Shown in pieces: positions 21,693 through 35,155 of a stretch of 64,000 nt of DNA (within the stretch, counting starts at the first letter, position 1; each line of letters starts with the position of its first letter). A program made the translations under genes and the position numbers. Source of the stretch: Cutaneotrichosporon cavernicola (lineage: Eukaryota; Basidiomycota; Tremellomycetes; Trichosporonales; Trichosporonaceae); contig NC_083396.1 in assembly GCF_030864355.1 (NCBI RefSeq), forward strand, positions 1,302,001-1,366,000. Reading direction: 5' to 3'. The notes under the pieces were generated by a model. The model searched no databases. It saw only the letters and a program-made list of their open reading frames with translations, and had not been told where the DNA came from.

Positions 21693-23820
21693 GGGGTGTC
21701 GGGCGGGAGAAGACGGGTATGGGAGACGCAAGGTCAAGTCGAGAGCGCTCCTGCGTGCGCGAGGTACGGGTTAGAGGAGGGGGGGGGAAGGATCGTGGAG
21801 AGTCAAGGTCGACGTGTGATTAATGGATGAAGAAAGAAGAGACGTGAGAAGCGGAGGTGCGATCACGGACCACCATCATCTTTGCGGCGGCTGAGAGGCG
21901 GTGCGGTGTTGCACCCACCACAAGCAGGGCGTGTGCCAAGACACCTTCCACGTTCCAGCACCCCATTTTGAGAACCCTCATTCCCGGAAGGTGAGCATTT
22001 CGCTTGACAGTGCGCAGCCAAGAGCAGTTCATGCTAGACCTTAAGTCGGGGCTGGTAGCTGGTCGAATGCATAGGTCTGTAACATTTGTTCCACAGAATT
22101 TTATGTACAAAGACGCGACTTTTAAGCAAGCATCAGACATCATCCGCATTTGACAAAACCGCGGATTGCACAGGTGAAAAGCAGAGTCTAGGCAGGGTTC
22201 AGGCACTTGACCCTGACCCCCCGGGGGGGGCATTGCTGTGTAACAGACGTGAATTGTATCTGCGGGCTCCAACAGAATGTCTAGACGATTAAGTGAATAC
22301 GTTACGATAGACGTTGGTGTCGCATGAGGATTCTGCACTGCCTAGCGAAACGTCGACCATGGGGTTCCAGCTCCAGGTCGCCATGGCCGGTAACCTCTCA
22401 TGGGTGCACCTCACTCCGACACATCTCCCTTTTCAGACGGATGGGGCTCCTTCTTCTCGCGCCACTTTGTCAGCGGTGACTGTTGGTAAACATCCCTACT
22501 GCGTTTTGAGCGCGTGTCCCATTCCTCATACGTCCTTGCCGCGTGGGATGGCCCCCACTCTCGTCGCTACCATATCCATCAACCTAACAAGCAGCCGAGT
22601 TCCGCTTTGTCCCCCAAAGATCCGAAGGGCGTGCCGCTCACTAGTTGGAACGCGTCAGCCAAGATCGTCAAAGTGCGGTCCAACAAGGCGTCATCGACAG
22701 CCCTCACCTCCAGATTCAACTAGTTGAATGTAGGGCTGTGTGCTCACTAATGGCTGGTATGCCTGTTGCAGCCAGTGTGCCGAAAGTGATCCATTCCCAA
22801 GACAGCCTGGTGGAGTTTCCCCCTTTCGATGACCATTTGGATGTCAGCTGGGACCCAAGCTCCCCCAGCGCTCCCATCAGTCTCTCAGTGGGTCAGTTTG
22901 CCCCAGTGGAACTCGCCGGTAATGGGCGCAACAGAGAGTCAACAGGACTTGGAGACATTTGGAGAGGCGAGGAGACGGGACACTCGCTTTGGCCCGCCTC
23001 TGGAAGGTTGACGCATCGGTTATTTGATGTCGTAACTGCGAAATGGACGCTAGTTGTCTGTCCGTGGCTGGCCTTATGGAACCCACGCCCATTGCTGCGG
23101 AGCCACCAGCTGGTCCGACGAGGGCAGTCTTGTAGGGCAGTCTTGTGGGTGTTAAGGAGTACCTGCTCTGAGCACGAGGGTGTGGGCCGAGATGCCTGAC
23201 GCCAGCCGTGTTTGGTCAAGCACTGGGGTTGGCGTGAGCCTGTACTCCTACAGTACATGTCATGCCACCACCCAAGGGCCCCACTGACGCTGAGGTCGGC
23301 GCGAGACAGACGAATGTCTCGCAAATTGTAGACCGAGCCGGGAGCCAGACGAGGTTGAGTTGCCCCTCGACTTCATGGTGATCTGGTGAGAAGGGGTTGA
23401 GGGGCGAGAACAAGACGGCGGGGGAACGACATCCCCCTTGTCCGAGCATGTGAAAGACGTGGCCGTGTTCCAGAGCCGTGTTGATGTTGGTAGTGTATGC
23501 GAGTGATGATGTCACAGTCGCGCAGTTGAAGGAGAGGGTGCGCTAGGATTGGCCAAGACATTTAGTGTACAGCACAAAATCAGGGAATTTGTGCGTGGAA
23601 CGTCATTTCATCGCCTCAAAGCAGCCGCGTCTCTGCAAAATTTGGTTCCGTTAGGAGGAACCCGCAGCCTACCCAACAAGTGGATAAACACTGCCTCATT
23701 ACCACTCCTTGCTCTCACTGTCAGCCAACAACTCTACATCTAAAGTCGCCACCTTGCCACATCTCTCGTCCTCATTCACACTACTGTCAGAAGTGACAAC
23801 ACATTGCTTGCGTGCCCAAC
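21693..23820. other. Intergenic, 2.1 kb, one doubtful coding stretch
   Basis: No gene firmly supported. A possible broken or spliced ORF at 22359-22723 is listed separately. There is a short C6G8 palindromic run near 22218-22232. Confidence 0.45.
22359..22723 (+). pseudogene. Doubtful coding stretch with in-frame stop
   Basis: From ATG 22359 a reading MGFQLQVAMA can be spliced (GTAACC...TTTTCAG, 22390-22436) to DGWGSFFSRHFVSGDCW. The same frame then meets TAA and continues as SHSSYVLAAWDGPHSRRYHI to a stop at 22723. The amino-acid composition looks protein-like, but there is no recognised domain and no good second intron. Chance or relic. Confidence 0.2.
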
Positions 23821-25084
23821 ATGAGTGAGATGGCTTACTTGATGACGCCTGACACCAGTGCAACGACTGAAGGATACGCGCTACAAGCTCTCAGGCGCAA
23901 TGTCCTCTAGCAACAACAACGACGGTGGGCTCCAGCACCTGCGCAACGCAACCGACGATGACGTTCCCGCTGTCACGTACAACAACCCGAGCCTGTCGAT
24001 GCACAGCATTCTCCTGCACTCGGCTGTCATCTTCTTTACCTTCCTCGCCATCTGCACAATGGCGGCTGTGGCGGCTTTCCAGGGAAAGTGGTTCGGCGTC
24101 TCTGGAGGAACAGGCTTTACGCTGTTCCTCCTCTTGCTTGCCTTTTTGCTTATTATCGTCATCTTCTCCATCCCCTTAATTTATCACCGGTAGGCTTAGG
24201 GATCTGCTCCGCTGACAGCAGCTGGGACAAGGGACGCAACATCGCAAGGTTCCTCGCGCAACCACGCGCAATGTTCATCCTCCACGCGTTCGGGACGATC
24301 CTTCAGGCTATCGCGACCTTCATCGTGACCATCAGCGCCTGGAGCAACCCGGTGAGTATCCAGTCACTGACATGGAAGCTAACAGCAGGGCTGCAAGAAC
24401 CCCGATGATGACAAGCACGCCAAGGACCTGGGAGACGACTACAAGAACGGCCTCGGCAGTTGGTGCCGTACGAAGAAGGCGTCCGCAGTCATCGACTGGC
24501 TCGCTCTCGCCGCGTGGGTCGGCCTTCTCATCTTATCCGGCCTCGCGTTCCGCAAGGACCGCCAGGACCACAGGGAGCCCGCTTTCATCCCACCGTCCTC
24601 ACCCACCCGCCTCGAGTCCGGCATGGACCGCCCTTACTCGAGCGTCGGTGACGACGACGTCTTCGCAGACAAGTACGAGGCCTCGCCGGCACCCCAGCGT
24701 GTCGACGACGTCTACGCCCAGCCGCGGCCTTACAGCTACGGCCGCCCCGGTGTGTTTGCGCAGCAGGAGCAGGCGGCCATGTCGCGTCCCAGTGTCGACG
24801 CGTATGGTGCGTTCGACGGCGACATGCCTGGTGCCCGCATGGAGCAAAGCCGCACTATGCAGATGGCATACAGCGACCCTTGTGAGTGGCAAATCTCGCG
24901 CTGAGAGACAAAGCACGACAAGCCCACGTTTGGGCTCTTCGGATGCAGCTAACGCGCAGATGCAGATGTGCGTGCCCAGGTCATGGCAGATGGCGGCTTT
25001 GGCCAGCCAACACCGCCTCTGCAGCAGGCCAACTTTTCCTCACACTCGCCGGCACCTGGGCGGCAAGGCTACCCTGGCTACTAA
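23821..25084 (+). CDS. Four-TM MARVEL-like membrane protein
   Basis: Five exons: 23821-23824, 23859-24189, 24219-24351, 24389-24881 and 24960-25084; about 361 residues. The first coding exon is only ATGA and splices to TGCAACGA, giving MMQRLKDTRYKLSG. Four hydrophobic helices follow: SILLHSAVIFFTFLAICTMA, GFTLFLLLLAFLLIIVIFSI, MFILHAFGTILQAIATFIVT and VIDWLALAAWVGLLILSGLA. A Cys/Asp-rich loop (NPGCKNPDDDK) lies between TM3 and TM4. This layout is that of fungal MARVEL-domain proteins of the plasma membrane. The cytosolic tail is Tyr/Pro-rich and ends QGYPGY. MARVEL assignment rests on topology, not on a sharp motif. Confidence 0.82.
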
Positions 25085-25293
25085 CCGACATGATCTTCAT
25101 TAGATTAGCCACCGACAGTTTGGCGTCCGCGCTGGAGAGATACGCCCACATTGAATTGCTCACTCGCGCTTCCACTTTGTGCCGAGCAATGTGGAGGCGC
25201 TTAGACGAAAGACCGTGCCCTTGCCCGCGACCGCGTTCTGTACATTATCATAGACCCAACGGCGTTCATGCAATCCTACGAGTAATTACGACT

Positions 25294-26091
25294 CTACATG
25301 CTGACGGCGAGACCGAGGGCGGCGAGCGAAAGCCCAGATACGAGGTTGAGTGCGCTGCTGACACCGTGGACGGTCGAGACGGCCGAGGTGGCGGCAGCAA
25401 GGTCCTGGGCGGGCTGGGGTTAGCGATCGATCTGCTTCTGCTCTCATCCTCCCTCTTTCTGCGGCCGGTCATCAACTCCACTTCCCCCTTTCCTCGTCCT
25501 ATACTCCTCCTCTACTCTTCGTGTTCTGCCCTTCTCCTCCTGCCCTTCCCCTCCTGCCCTTCCCCTCCTGCCCTTCCCCTCCTGCCCTTCCCCTCCTGCC
25601 CTTCCCCTCCTGCCCTTCCCCTCCTGTCCCCTCCTGTTCCCTCCCGCTCCTCTCTCCCCCACTTACAGTATCCTTGCCCGCGCGCTCAGCGCGGTGGCGC
25701 TCGTACGCGAGCCTGATAGCGCGCGGTCCAACAGCGACCCAGTTGATGAGCTGCGGTACAAACGCTGCGACAATCAGCAGACCCTGCACGCCCTCCTCGA
25801 TGCCCCACCACGCGGCGCGGCGCAGCAGAACAGGGTGGAAGTAGAGGTGTGTGGCTAGGAGTGCGCCCGTAAGCAGTGTCGATGTGCCAAAGTACGCCGG
25901 GTGCATGCGCGCCTGGAGGTGCGCGAACGACTCGCGGTCAAGCGTCGAGAAGGCCTTGTGCATGGACTGGGGTCAGATGGCCAGCCATTTAGGATACTCA
26001 CCACAATGTGCCACGCGTTGGTGCCCAGCGCCGTACCCCACGTGAGGAGGTAGAAGCCCTTGAGCGTGAAGGGAGCGAGTGCGTTCGTCAT
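25294..26091 (-). CDS. TMEM205-like (DUF4149) membrane protein
   Basis: Exons 26091-26002, 25966-25667 and 25413-25294 give 169 residues. MTNALAPFTLKGFYLLTWGT begins the first helix, followed by GTNAWHIV, HPAYFGTSTLLTGALLATHL and LLIVAAFVPQLINWVAVGPR. The last exon encodes a small hydrophobic tail ending LGLAVSM. This is the arrangement of the fungal TMEM205-like family, of unclear function. The start at 26091 is chosen because conservation should begin at APFTLKGFYLL; in-frame ATGs at 26154 and 26184 would add 21 or 31 residues. The second intron (25666-25414, 253 nt) is unusually long and contains a minisatellite. Confidence 0.82.
25530..25630. repeat. 14-bp minisatellite inside an intron
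   Basis: Six to seven copies of CCTGCCCTTCCCCT on the plus strand (AGGGGAAGGGCAGG in the sense of the host gene). It lies wholly within intron 2 of the TMEM205-like gene and explains that intron's length. Confidence 0.9.
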
Positions 26092-26291
26092 GGTGATTTG
26101 TGCGATGGAGAGATTGAACGTGCTGTTTGTCGGCCACTCCTCAATTCCGCCCATGGCCAATAGGGAGATTCGGCATGACCTCATTCCCTATCCTCATTCC
26201 TCACCACCATTACTATAGCCAGAGCACAACCTGCATTGTCCGTGGGCGCTGTGGAAATATGTACTATGCGTGACATACGACTATCAGATTA

Positions 26292-28596
26292 TCAACTGCG
26301 CTGAGCGCTCCCTGCCGGTACTTGTGGCGAGAATGCGGGGCGCACGAGTGGGGCACCAGGTGCAGGCGAGCTGTTCCCAGCCTGCGCAGGCGAGCTGTTC
26401 CCAGCCTGCGCAGGCGAGCTGTTCCCAGCCTGCGCAGGCTTGCTGGGGGCATTCAGATGGTGCTGAAACGAGTTCTGTGGCGCTGATCCACCAGAGAGAA
26501 AGTCGGTGAACCCGGGGTAGCGTGATGCAGGACGCTCGGGCTGTGCTGCTGAAGTGACAACCGGCTTGGTATCAGTTGCGGATTGGGCTGGGGCGGCACT
26601 CCCTGCCGCTGCTGCCAGGGGACGTGGCGCCTGTCGCGCAGCGTGTCCGTTCATCCGCCCGTCGCCGTTCGTCTGCGCTGGCATTTGCGCTGGCACTTCG
26701 CGCCGTGGTGGAATTGAGTAGGGGTCCACCTTGCGTTGTGATGCCTGTGGCTGTGGTCGTGATGGCCCGGCTGCAGAGGCCGCGGGCATTCGTGACACTT
26801 CTGGTGGGGGAGCGTGTGGCTGCGCTGCGTGCTGGCTCGCAGCGGGCTGCCTGTGTGATTGCTGCGGTGGTCGTTGCGTCTGGGCTTCCAGGTGCCGCCT
26901 GTCGGCGTGCGCCTGGTCACCCTGCAGGAAGTTTGCTGGATGTTGCGCAGCCTGGTAAGGGTACATCGAGGTTGATGGCTGAGCATACGACCCGTACATC
27001 GGCGACGCATGTCGCGATGCTGCTTGTTGTTGTTGCTGCTGCAGTCGTCGCGCCTGCCGTTAGCTTGATCAGTGCCCATCACCCACGTCCATAAGTCGAA
27101 GGTCTCTCAATGCGTCTTCAGCCGACAGTCTTGGTGGCACAGCACCTGCAGACCAGTCGAAGGGCTTCGGTGGCCGGTCAACGCGAGGAACGGGCCGGTG
27201 GACCTTGGGTGTCTCCAGTTCGTTCTTCTCGCGAGCAAGGCGCCTGCGCTTGCTCCACGTCGCCTCAAACTCGTCCCAGTGAAGTTGGTCTCGTTGGTCC
27301 TGAATGTCAGCGCCTCTTCTGACGTCAACTCACAGTCCATGTCGACCAGGAAATCTTGTCCTCGATCTTGCGCCAGGTACAGAGGTCCTTGATCGACTCT
27401 TGGTGTCTCCGCGACGCCACTTCGTGCAGCCGCTCGCGCCGTGTTTGCAACGTGTGGTTCAGCTGGACCAGAGCGGGATGCGTCCCTGGATGTCAGCAAC
27501 GTCGTCGCAGCCACTCTCACCGTTGAGGACCATCTCCTCTTCACGCGCAGCCTCCTCCAGCCGCTCAACGTAGAGGCGGTCACGCAGAGCTGCAAACTTG
27601 ACCTCGAGGGCGAACAGCGCGCGGATCGCAGCTGGCGTGGGTAACGGCGCGTGGGACGAGTGCCCGGCCCGAAACAGCACTGTGGCTGGTCGTTAGCATT
27701 GCCCAGAGCGATACACCCACCTGTATCTGCCGCGTCTGTCTCATCAGCCTCCTCTTCAGCCTCGGCCTCCGCTTCCTCCTCCGCCTCCTCTGGTGCTTCT
27801 TCCGCCTGCACCTCAGCTTCTGCGTGCTCATCCTCCAGATCGATGTCGCCATCGCCTGCTTCCTGCTTGATAGAGCTGTCTAGAGCTTCGACGGCGTCGT
27901 CGTTCTCGGCAGCTGCTTCATCTGCCGCATCCGCTGCGCGCATGGTGATGTCGCCGTCCGCTTCCTCTGCTGCGGGGGTCAATTCCTCGTCGCCGCTGTC
28001 CTCTCCTGCTTTGCTCGCTCCGCGATCCTCAGGTGCCGAGTTGTCAGCGAGCACTGCGTCATCATCATCATCGTCGTCGTCGTCATCGTGCGGTTCGACG
28101 ATTGTGGCGCCATGGGCGACATCGGCCGCCGCGCTTGGCGAGGAAGGAAGGGCTTCGGGATGGGGCGGGTCGGAAGGGGGCGGCGGGGTGAGGGAGGGCG
28201 ACGGCGAGAGTGGAGAACCCTCGGGTGAACTTTTGCGTCAGCATGCTCAACTATTCGCACTCACTGTCTGGCGTGGGTGATGGCCGCCGCGTCGCCATCA
28301 GCTTCGTCCTCGTCGCCAATGTCCGACAGCGCGTCCAACGCGTCGTCGTCGGGCGTGACAAGCTCGTTGGTCGGCTCGTCCATCTCCTCCTCGTCCTCTG
28401 TGAGGTCGCTCTCTGTGAGAGGCTCGGTTAATGTCGTCGGGCTACTGCCGCCTACGATGCCTGGTTCGTCGTCTGCTGCCGCGGATGGCCCAAGGTTGAG
28501 GGCAGTGAGCGGCGCCGTGCTAGCTCCGGTCGGGACCTGCGGTGGCGACGGCGATGCCGATGACAGAGGCGAGGACGACCTCCGCAATACAGACAT
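26292..28596 (-). CDS. SDS3: Sds3-like subunit of the Rpd3/Sin3 histone deacetylase
   Basis: Six exons (28596-28265, 28229-27721, 27679-27521, 27485-27334, 27299-27087, 27053-26292) give about 708 residues. The first 280 are acidic with long Asp and Glu/Ala runs. The Sds3 domain follows: LFALEVKFAALRDRLYVERL, EEEMVLNGTHPALVQLNH, RRERLHEVASRRHQESIKDL and WDEFEATWSKRRRLAREK. The C-terminal third is Gln/Pro-rich. In yeast and S. pombe, Sds3/Dep1 family members are coiled-coil scaffold subunits of the Sin3 corepressor in the nucleus. The last intron (27086-27054) uses a GTGGGT donor; without it the protein would stop after VGDGH. Divergent from UBC4, 1.56 kb apart. Confidence 0.85.
26366..26442. 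repeat. 24-bp coding repeat, three copies (PAQAGNSS)
   Basis: Three near-identical tandem copies of a 24-bp unit encode PAQAGNSS three times near the C-terminus of the Sds3-like protein. The near-identity suggests recent duplication. Confidence 0.9.
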
Positions 28597-30887
<2,291 letters not shown>

Positions 30888-31540
30888 TAGCGTCGAGTTG
30901 GTGGTGACACGTTCCGTGGACTTGTTCCATGCCATGCGCGAGAGCTCTTCCCTTCACGATGACTAGTTGTGGTCTGTTGCATCACATGTCGCAGTCTGTT
31001 GCGGTGGAATGACGTTGGGTGTGTGGTGGCAAGCTGCTAGCGGAAGTGGAGGAGCAAGACGCGAGAAATTTCTTGCCAGCGCCGTAGTAGTGCCTGCTGA
31101 CTGTACCGAAGTGTGCAACGTAGAGGAGACGCAGAGGGGCGTTAGTTTTGACCTGGACCGAACGCCTCTGCGCCACGGCGTACGTTTCTTCATTTACAAT
31201 CGCCCTCCGGCTAGTGTCACGTCGCGCGACCCGAGAGGTCCAAGAGGCCCGGGTTCGAGCAGGAACTCGCCCTCCCCTGTTTTCGTTGAGCTTCCTCATT
31301 CTCTCATTCCTCTGAGTCATATCTTGCCAAGAGCCACAATAAGCAGCACTCTGGTACTCCGACTTGCATGTCAGGTGCCGAATTAAACATCCCATAATCA
31401 AGAAGGAGGTAGGGGATGCGGCGTAGAAACAAGAGCATAGATGAGTTAGGATAGGGGATAGCGCATACGGTATTCGGTCGTAGAGTGTATGGCCCAATTA
31501 AGTAAAGCACAGAACGAATGTATAGTAAAAGCCAACAGAA
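30888..31540. other. Intergenic between convergent genes
   Basis: 650 bases between the 3' ends of UBC4 and the MIT-domain gene. A 139-codon plus-strand ORF (30967-31386) lacks domain or intron support and probably reflects 3' UTR sequence. Confidence 0.45.
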
Positions 31541-33710
31541 CTAGTCCTCGAGGTACTGGAGACCACCCTTGAGGTACCCAAGCTGGTGTCAGCTTGTTAA
31601 TGATCAGACTCACCATAAACTGCCTCAGATCTTCCAAAACAAACGGGACAATGACGGCGCCAAAGAACTGCGCAGCGCGTGTGATGCGCGTCTCAATCTG
31701 CTTGTACGTCTTGTGTGGGAGGGCATGGTATGCGGCTGTACACGGTCCAGTGAAGCAGCGGAGATGGTCGTCGATGACCTGCGCGGCGTAGAAGAGCTGC
31801 CCGAGAATGTCGACGTAGCGTTCCCCGCTGTCCGAGCCGCGCGACATCTTATCCACACGTGCAGAGATGCGGCTGCCCCACGACGTCTTGGCCTTGCCGT
31901 TCCAAGCGCCCGACGAGATGACGCCTTTGCCTGCCAGCGCCTTGTACGTCGAGTCGAGCTCGTCGTCGAGGCCGTCGAGGAGTCCGCCTAACTCGTCGCC
32001 GATACGCGCAATCTGGTCGATCTGTGCCTTGGTCAGGCGGGAGGAAACGTCGACACCATGTCGCTCCTCGCGCTGCCCGTCCAAGAACACGTTACCGACA
32101 CTCTTGATTGCCTCGAGGTGGCCGACGAGCGCTTCACACACGCGCGTCTTGGCCTCAATACCGATCACCTTGGCGCCGCTGATCGACTTGGACATGCCGC
32201 CCGAGCGTAGGTTGCCTGCGCGCCACACTCCAGGGTCGATGTGGATCGACGAGGTAATGTACGCGCCAGTCCCAGATGCGTCCATCGAGGTAGACAACAG
32301 GCGCAAGATATGGAATGGCCTGTGGGCAATCTCTGCTGGTTGGGGATCGGGGCGCATCGAAAGGTGTGCAGTGCCTGAGAGTCGCGCAGGCGGCGCCAAC
32401 GTGGATTTGAACGCCGCTTGCAATGGTGCAGCGACGTACATTTCACTTGCGCTGTCGCCGTTCAGGCCCCGCAGCGACACAGTCCGTTTCCGGACCGAGC
32501 CGTCGGGGTTACCCTCGCTGCTCGTTGACGCATTGAGCTCGGAGATCGAGGTCATGGATGGCGTGCCATTGTTCCGTCGTTGGTTGATCGTCCCTTGCGC
32601 CGTTGTCGAGTTGATGAGGTAGCTTTGTGGGTTGTTTTCCGAGGCCCCTTTAGAGCTAACAAGTGACGCAGGCAGTGGTGGCAATGGTCGGTCGTCCTCG
32701 TCATTGCTCGCGCGCGACGAAGTGTCTGTCGGCGCCAGTCCGTCCTTGATGCTCGTGTCCTCGCTCTCGTCGGCTCCGTCAACGCCTGACAGGTCGGCTT
32801 CTTCGTCCAAACCGAACGATTGCTTTGATTGCTTACTCCTCTGTCTGCGTCCACTGATCGACGACAACGCCGGGGATCGCTGAGGTGTACTTGGTCCAGC
32901 ATCGCTATTGTTGTTGGGCGAATCTTCAGTGTTCGTATTGAGCCGTGCCAAGTGGTTGGGAGGGGTTGTTGCGGCACTGCTCACACTCGAGTCGAGCGTG
33001 AGGTTGGTGAGCGCCAACGCAGCTGCACCGTCGTCGCCATCAGGCGGGCTCTCGTACGCTGACAACAAAGTGATACGCGCCATGTACGCGTCGTGCTGTG
33101 GTCAGAGAGGCTCGGTCCAAACTCACAATGCCTCGCAGTGTTCTCCCTTCCTCCTCGTTCTTGCCTCCTCGCTTGCCGTCTGACGTGGGGTCGACGCCGA
33201 CGCGCTCCATGACAACGCGCAGCTTGCTCACCGCCTCGCGGTAAGACGCCAGCGCTCCTGCGACGTCGTTGTTCTTGTCCATCTCGACGGCCTTTTGCGC
33301 AAGGTCTAATGCAGTCTGCAACAACTGACGCGACGGTACGCGTGGTTGCATGCTTGATCGCCTTGACCCACTCTCAGACAGCCCATCCTGTATATCGGGG
33401 GGAAGTAATGAGGCTATGGCCGACTCGTTGGCGGCGGCGGGAACATTGTTGGGCAACAACCTCCCTCCGGATAAAGCAGTGAAAGCCGCGGCGCGCGGTG
33501 TGTCTCCGGGGAGGTCGGCGCCTGGACCGTCAGCACAGAGTCAAGACAAGATGGAGGTCTAGTGAGCCGATCTCGTGATCATCTGCGAGGTCCCGGTCGG
33601 CACTCTAGACGCGTGAGGCGCATGATAGTTGGAACGGCGGCGGCAACGCGCAGGGCGCCAGACTCACCGGTGAGCTCGCCATTAGTTGTAGAGGCGCGGC
33701 CGTCCTCCAT
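31541..33710 (-). CDS. MIT-domain protein, probable endosomal/vacuolar trafficking factor
   Basis: Exons 33710-33668, 33521-33127, 33095-31614 and 31582-31541 give about 653 residues. Exon 1 (MEDGRASTTNGELTG) is joined by a 146-nt intron. Residues of about 75-165 form a three-helix MIT domain: LLQTALDLAQKAVEMDKNND, VAGALASYREAVSKLRVVM and HDAYMARITLLSAYES. A long Ser/Asn/Asp-rich linker follows, then a helical C-terminal region (AKVIGIEAKTRVCEALVGHL and IARIGDELGGLLDGLDDELD) ending LGYLKGGLQYLED. MIT domains bind ESCRT-III tails, so a membrane-trafficking role is inferred. The exact orthologue is not identified. Confidence 0.78.
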
Positions 33711-35155
33711 CCCAGATACACAGACTGGGGGGAGGGTGCACTGCGGCCGGGGAAGTGGGAGGTATGCCGGTGAGGGACAAAAGACAGCGATCGGGGTGAG
33801 CGCAGTCGGACGTGGGCGCGGGGCTGTCAGGCGATGGGATGTATTGGTTTGATGACGAGTGAAGAGTGAAGGGGATGTGGGTGATGTGCAGTGGGGATGT
33901 GACGCTTCTGGTTACGAGTTAGATGTAAGATTAATAGATGTGATGTTGAAAGAGAAAGTATATGGAAATGGGGAGATTGATGAGATCCTAGTTTGTATTA
34001 GCTTGTAAAGTGTCTTAGATGTATACAAAGAACGAGAAACGAGAGACAAGAGACGAAATAGGGTAGCTCCAGGTCCAAACGTCCAAGAGTCTTAAGGGTT
34101 TATAGGTCAACATGGGCGTGCGCCAACACTTGATCCTCAGGGCTCAAATTCTATACAACCAAATATGTATATGTAACTAAATCGCTCGCTCAATTCCTCA
34201 AGTACGTATGTGTACGTTCAGAGTACTCTCACACTTTTCGGGGTTGGATGCGTGGATGAGCGGGAGTGAGATGCGGTCAAGGGCAGTGTGCAAGACAGGC
34301 AACGGGGCGGCAGCGGGAGCGAGAGACACTGTCGAGGCTGATTGGTAGCCCGGGAAGGTAGGACTGCAAAGACCAAATTCCTACAATCTCGTGCAGTATG
34401 CCGCTGACTACATCGACCAGGCAATCAGGCCAACCTGTACCGTATGCATCAAAGTATCCGACCGACATTTGCTGAGCCTTCCACCCATGCTCGCGTCTTA
34501 CGCGTTTAGCCCCTCCTGTCTCGTCTCATGTTCCTCGACAGTGAGCACGGCCATCGTGTTGGCTCATGCCGCTCGGCACAAATACAAATAATCAAGAGCT
34601 TGTCAGGGGGGAGGCAATTGCGGGAAGCAAGTCTCAGTCTTGAGCACATGGCCGCACGGCGCGCACAACTAAGCATCTGAGCTTGGCCTTTGGGGCAACA
34701 AGCGCACAGGAACAGCAGTACAAGAGCTCTGCTACTGTACATTCAATAACGGCAGCAACAACGGCAGGGTAGGTGATTCAAACTGATCCCGCACACAAGT
34801 GGCACCTCTGCTCTACTGCTCAAGCTGCCCATATTGATTCATCTCGCGATCGCGCCGTCAGCATCTACCCATTCCTTACCCTGTAATGTATTTGTACATC
34901 ATTCTTATATCTGACACAGTCGACATGGGTCTCAGCTGAGCTTTGGGGAGGCGTTGCTCTGTGACCAGTCGTGTGTCTGTGTGCTTCTCCGCAATCGCCA
35001 CCTGATCTCCTCAAGCAACAAGCAACAAGCTACAGCTGCATGCATACCGCCTTTGCGCCCAAGACACTGTAGATCTACTAGATTAGGGTATGGCACATTA
35101 GTGGTGTCGACCGCCACCGCGCCAGCTACGGCCTGGCCTCTACGATCGATCTCTC
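33711..35155. other. Intergenic, 1.4 kb, nothing recognised
   Basis: Promoter of the MIT gene and 3' flank of ERG5. The stretch 33880-34200 is AT-richer than its surroundings. No gene, repeat or RNA gene is seen. Confidence 0.5.

Noticed and set aside
30967..31386. 139-codon plus-strand ORF downstream of UBC4
   Set aside because: No domain, no intron signals, and it lies between two convergent genes where 3' UTRs are expected.
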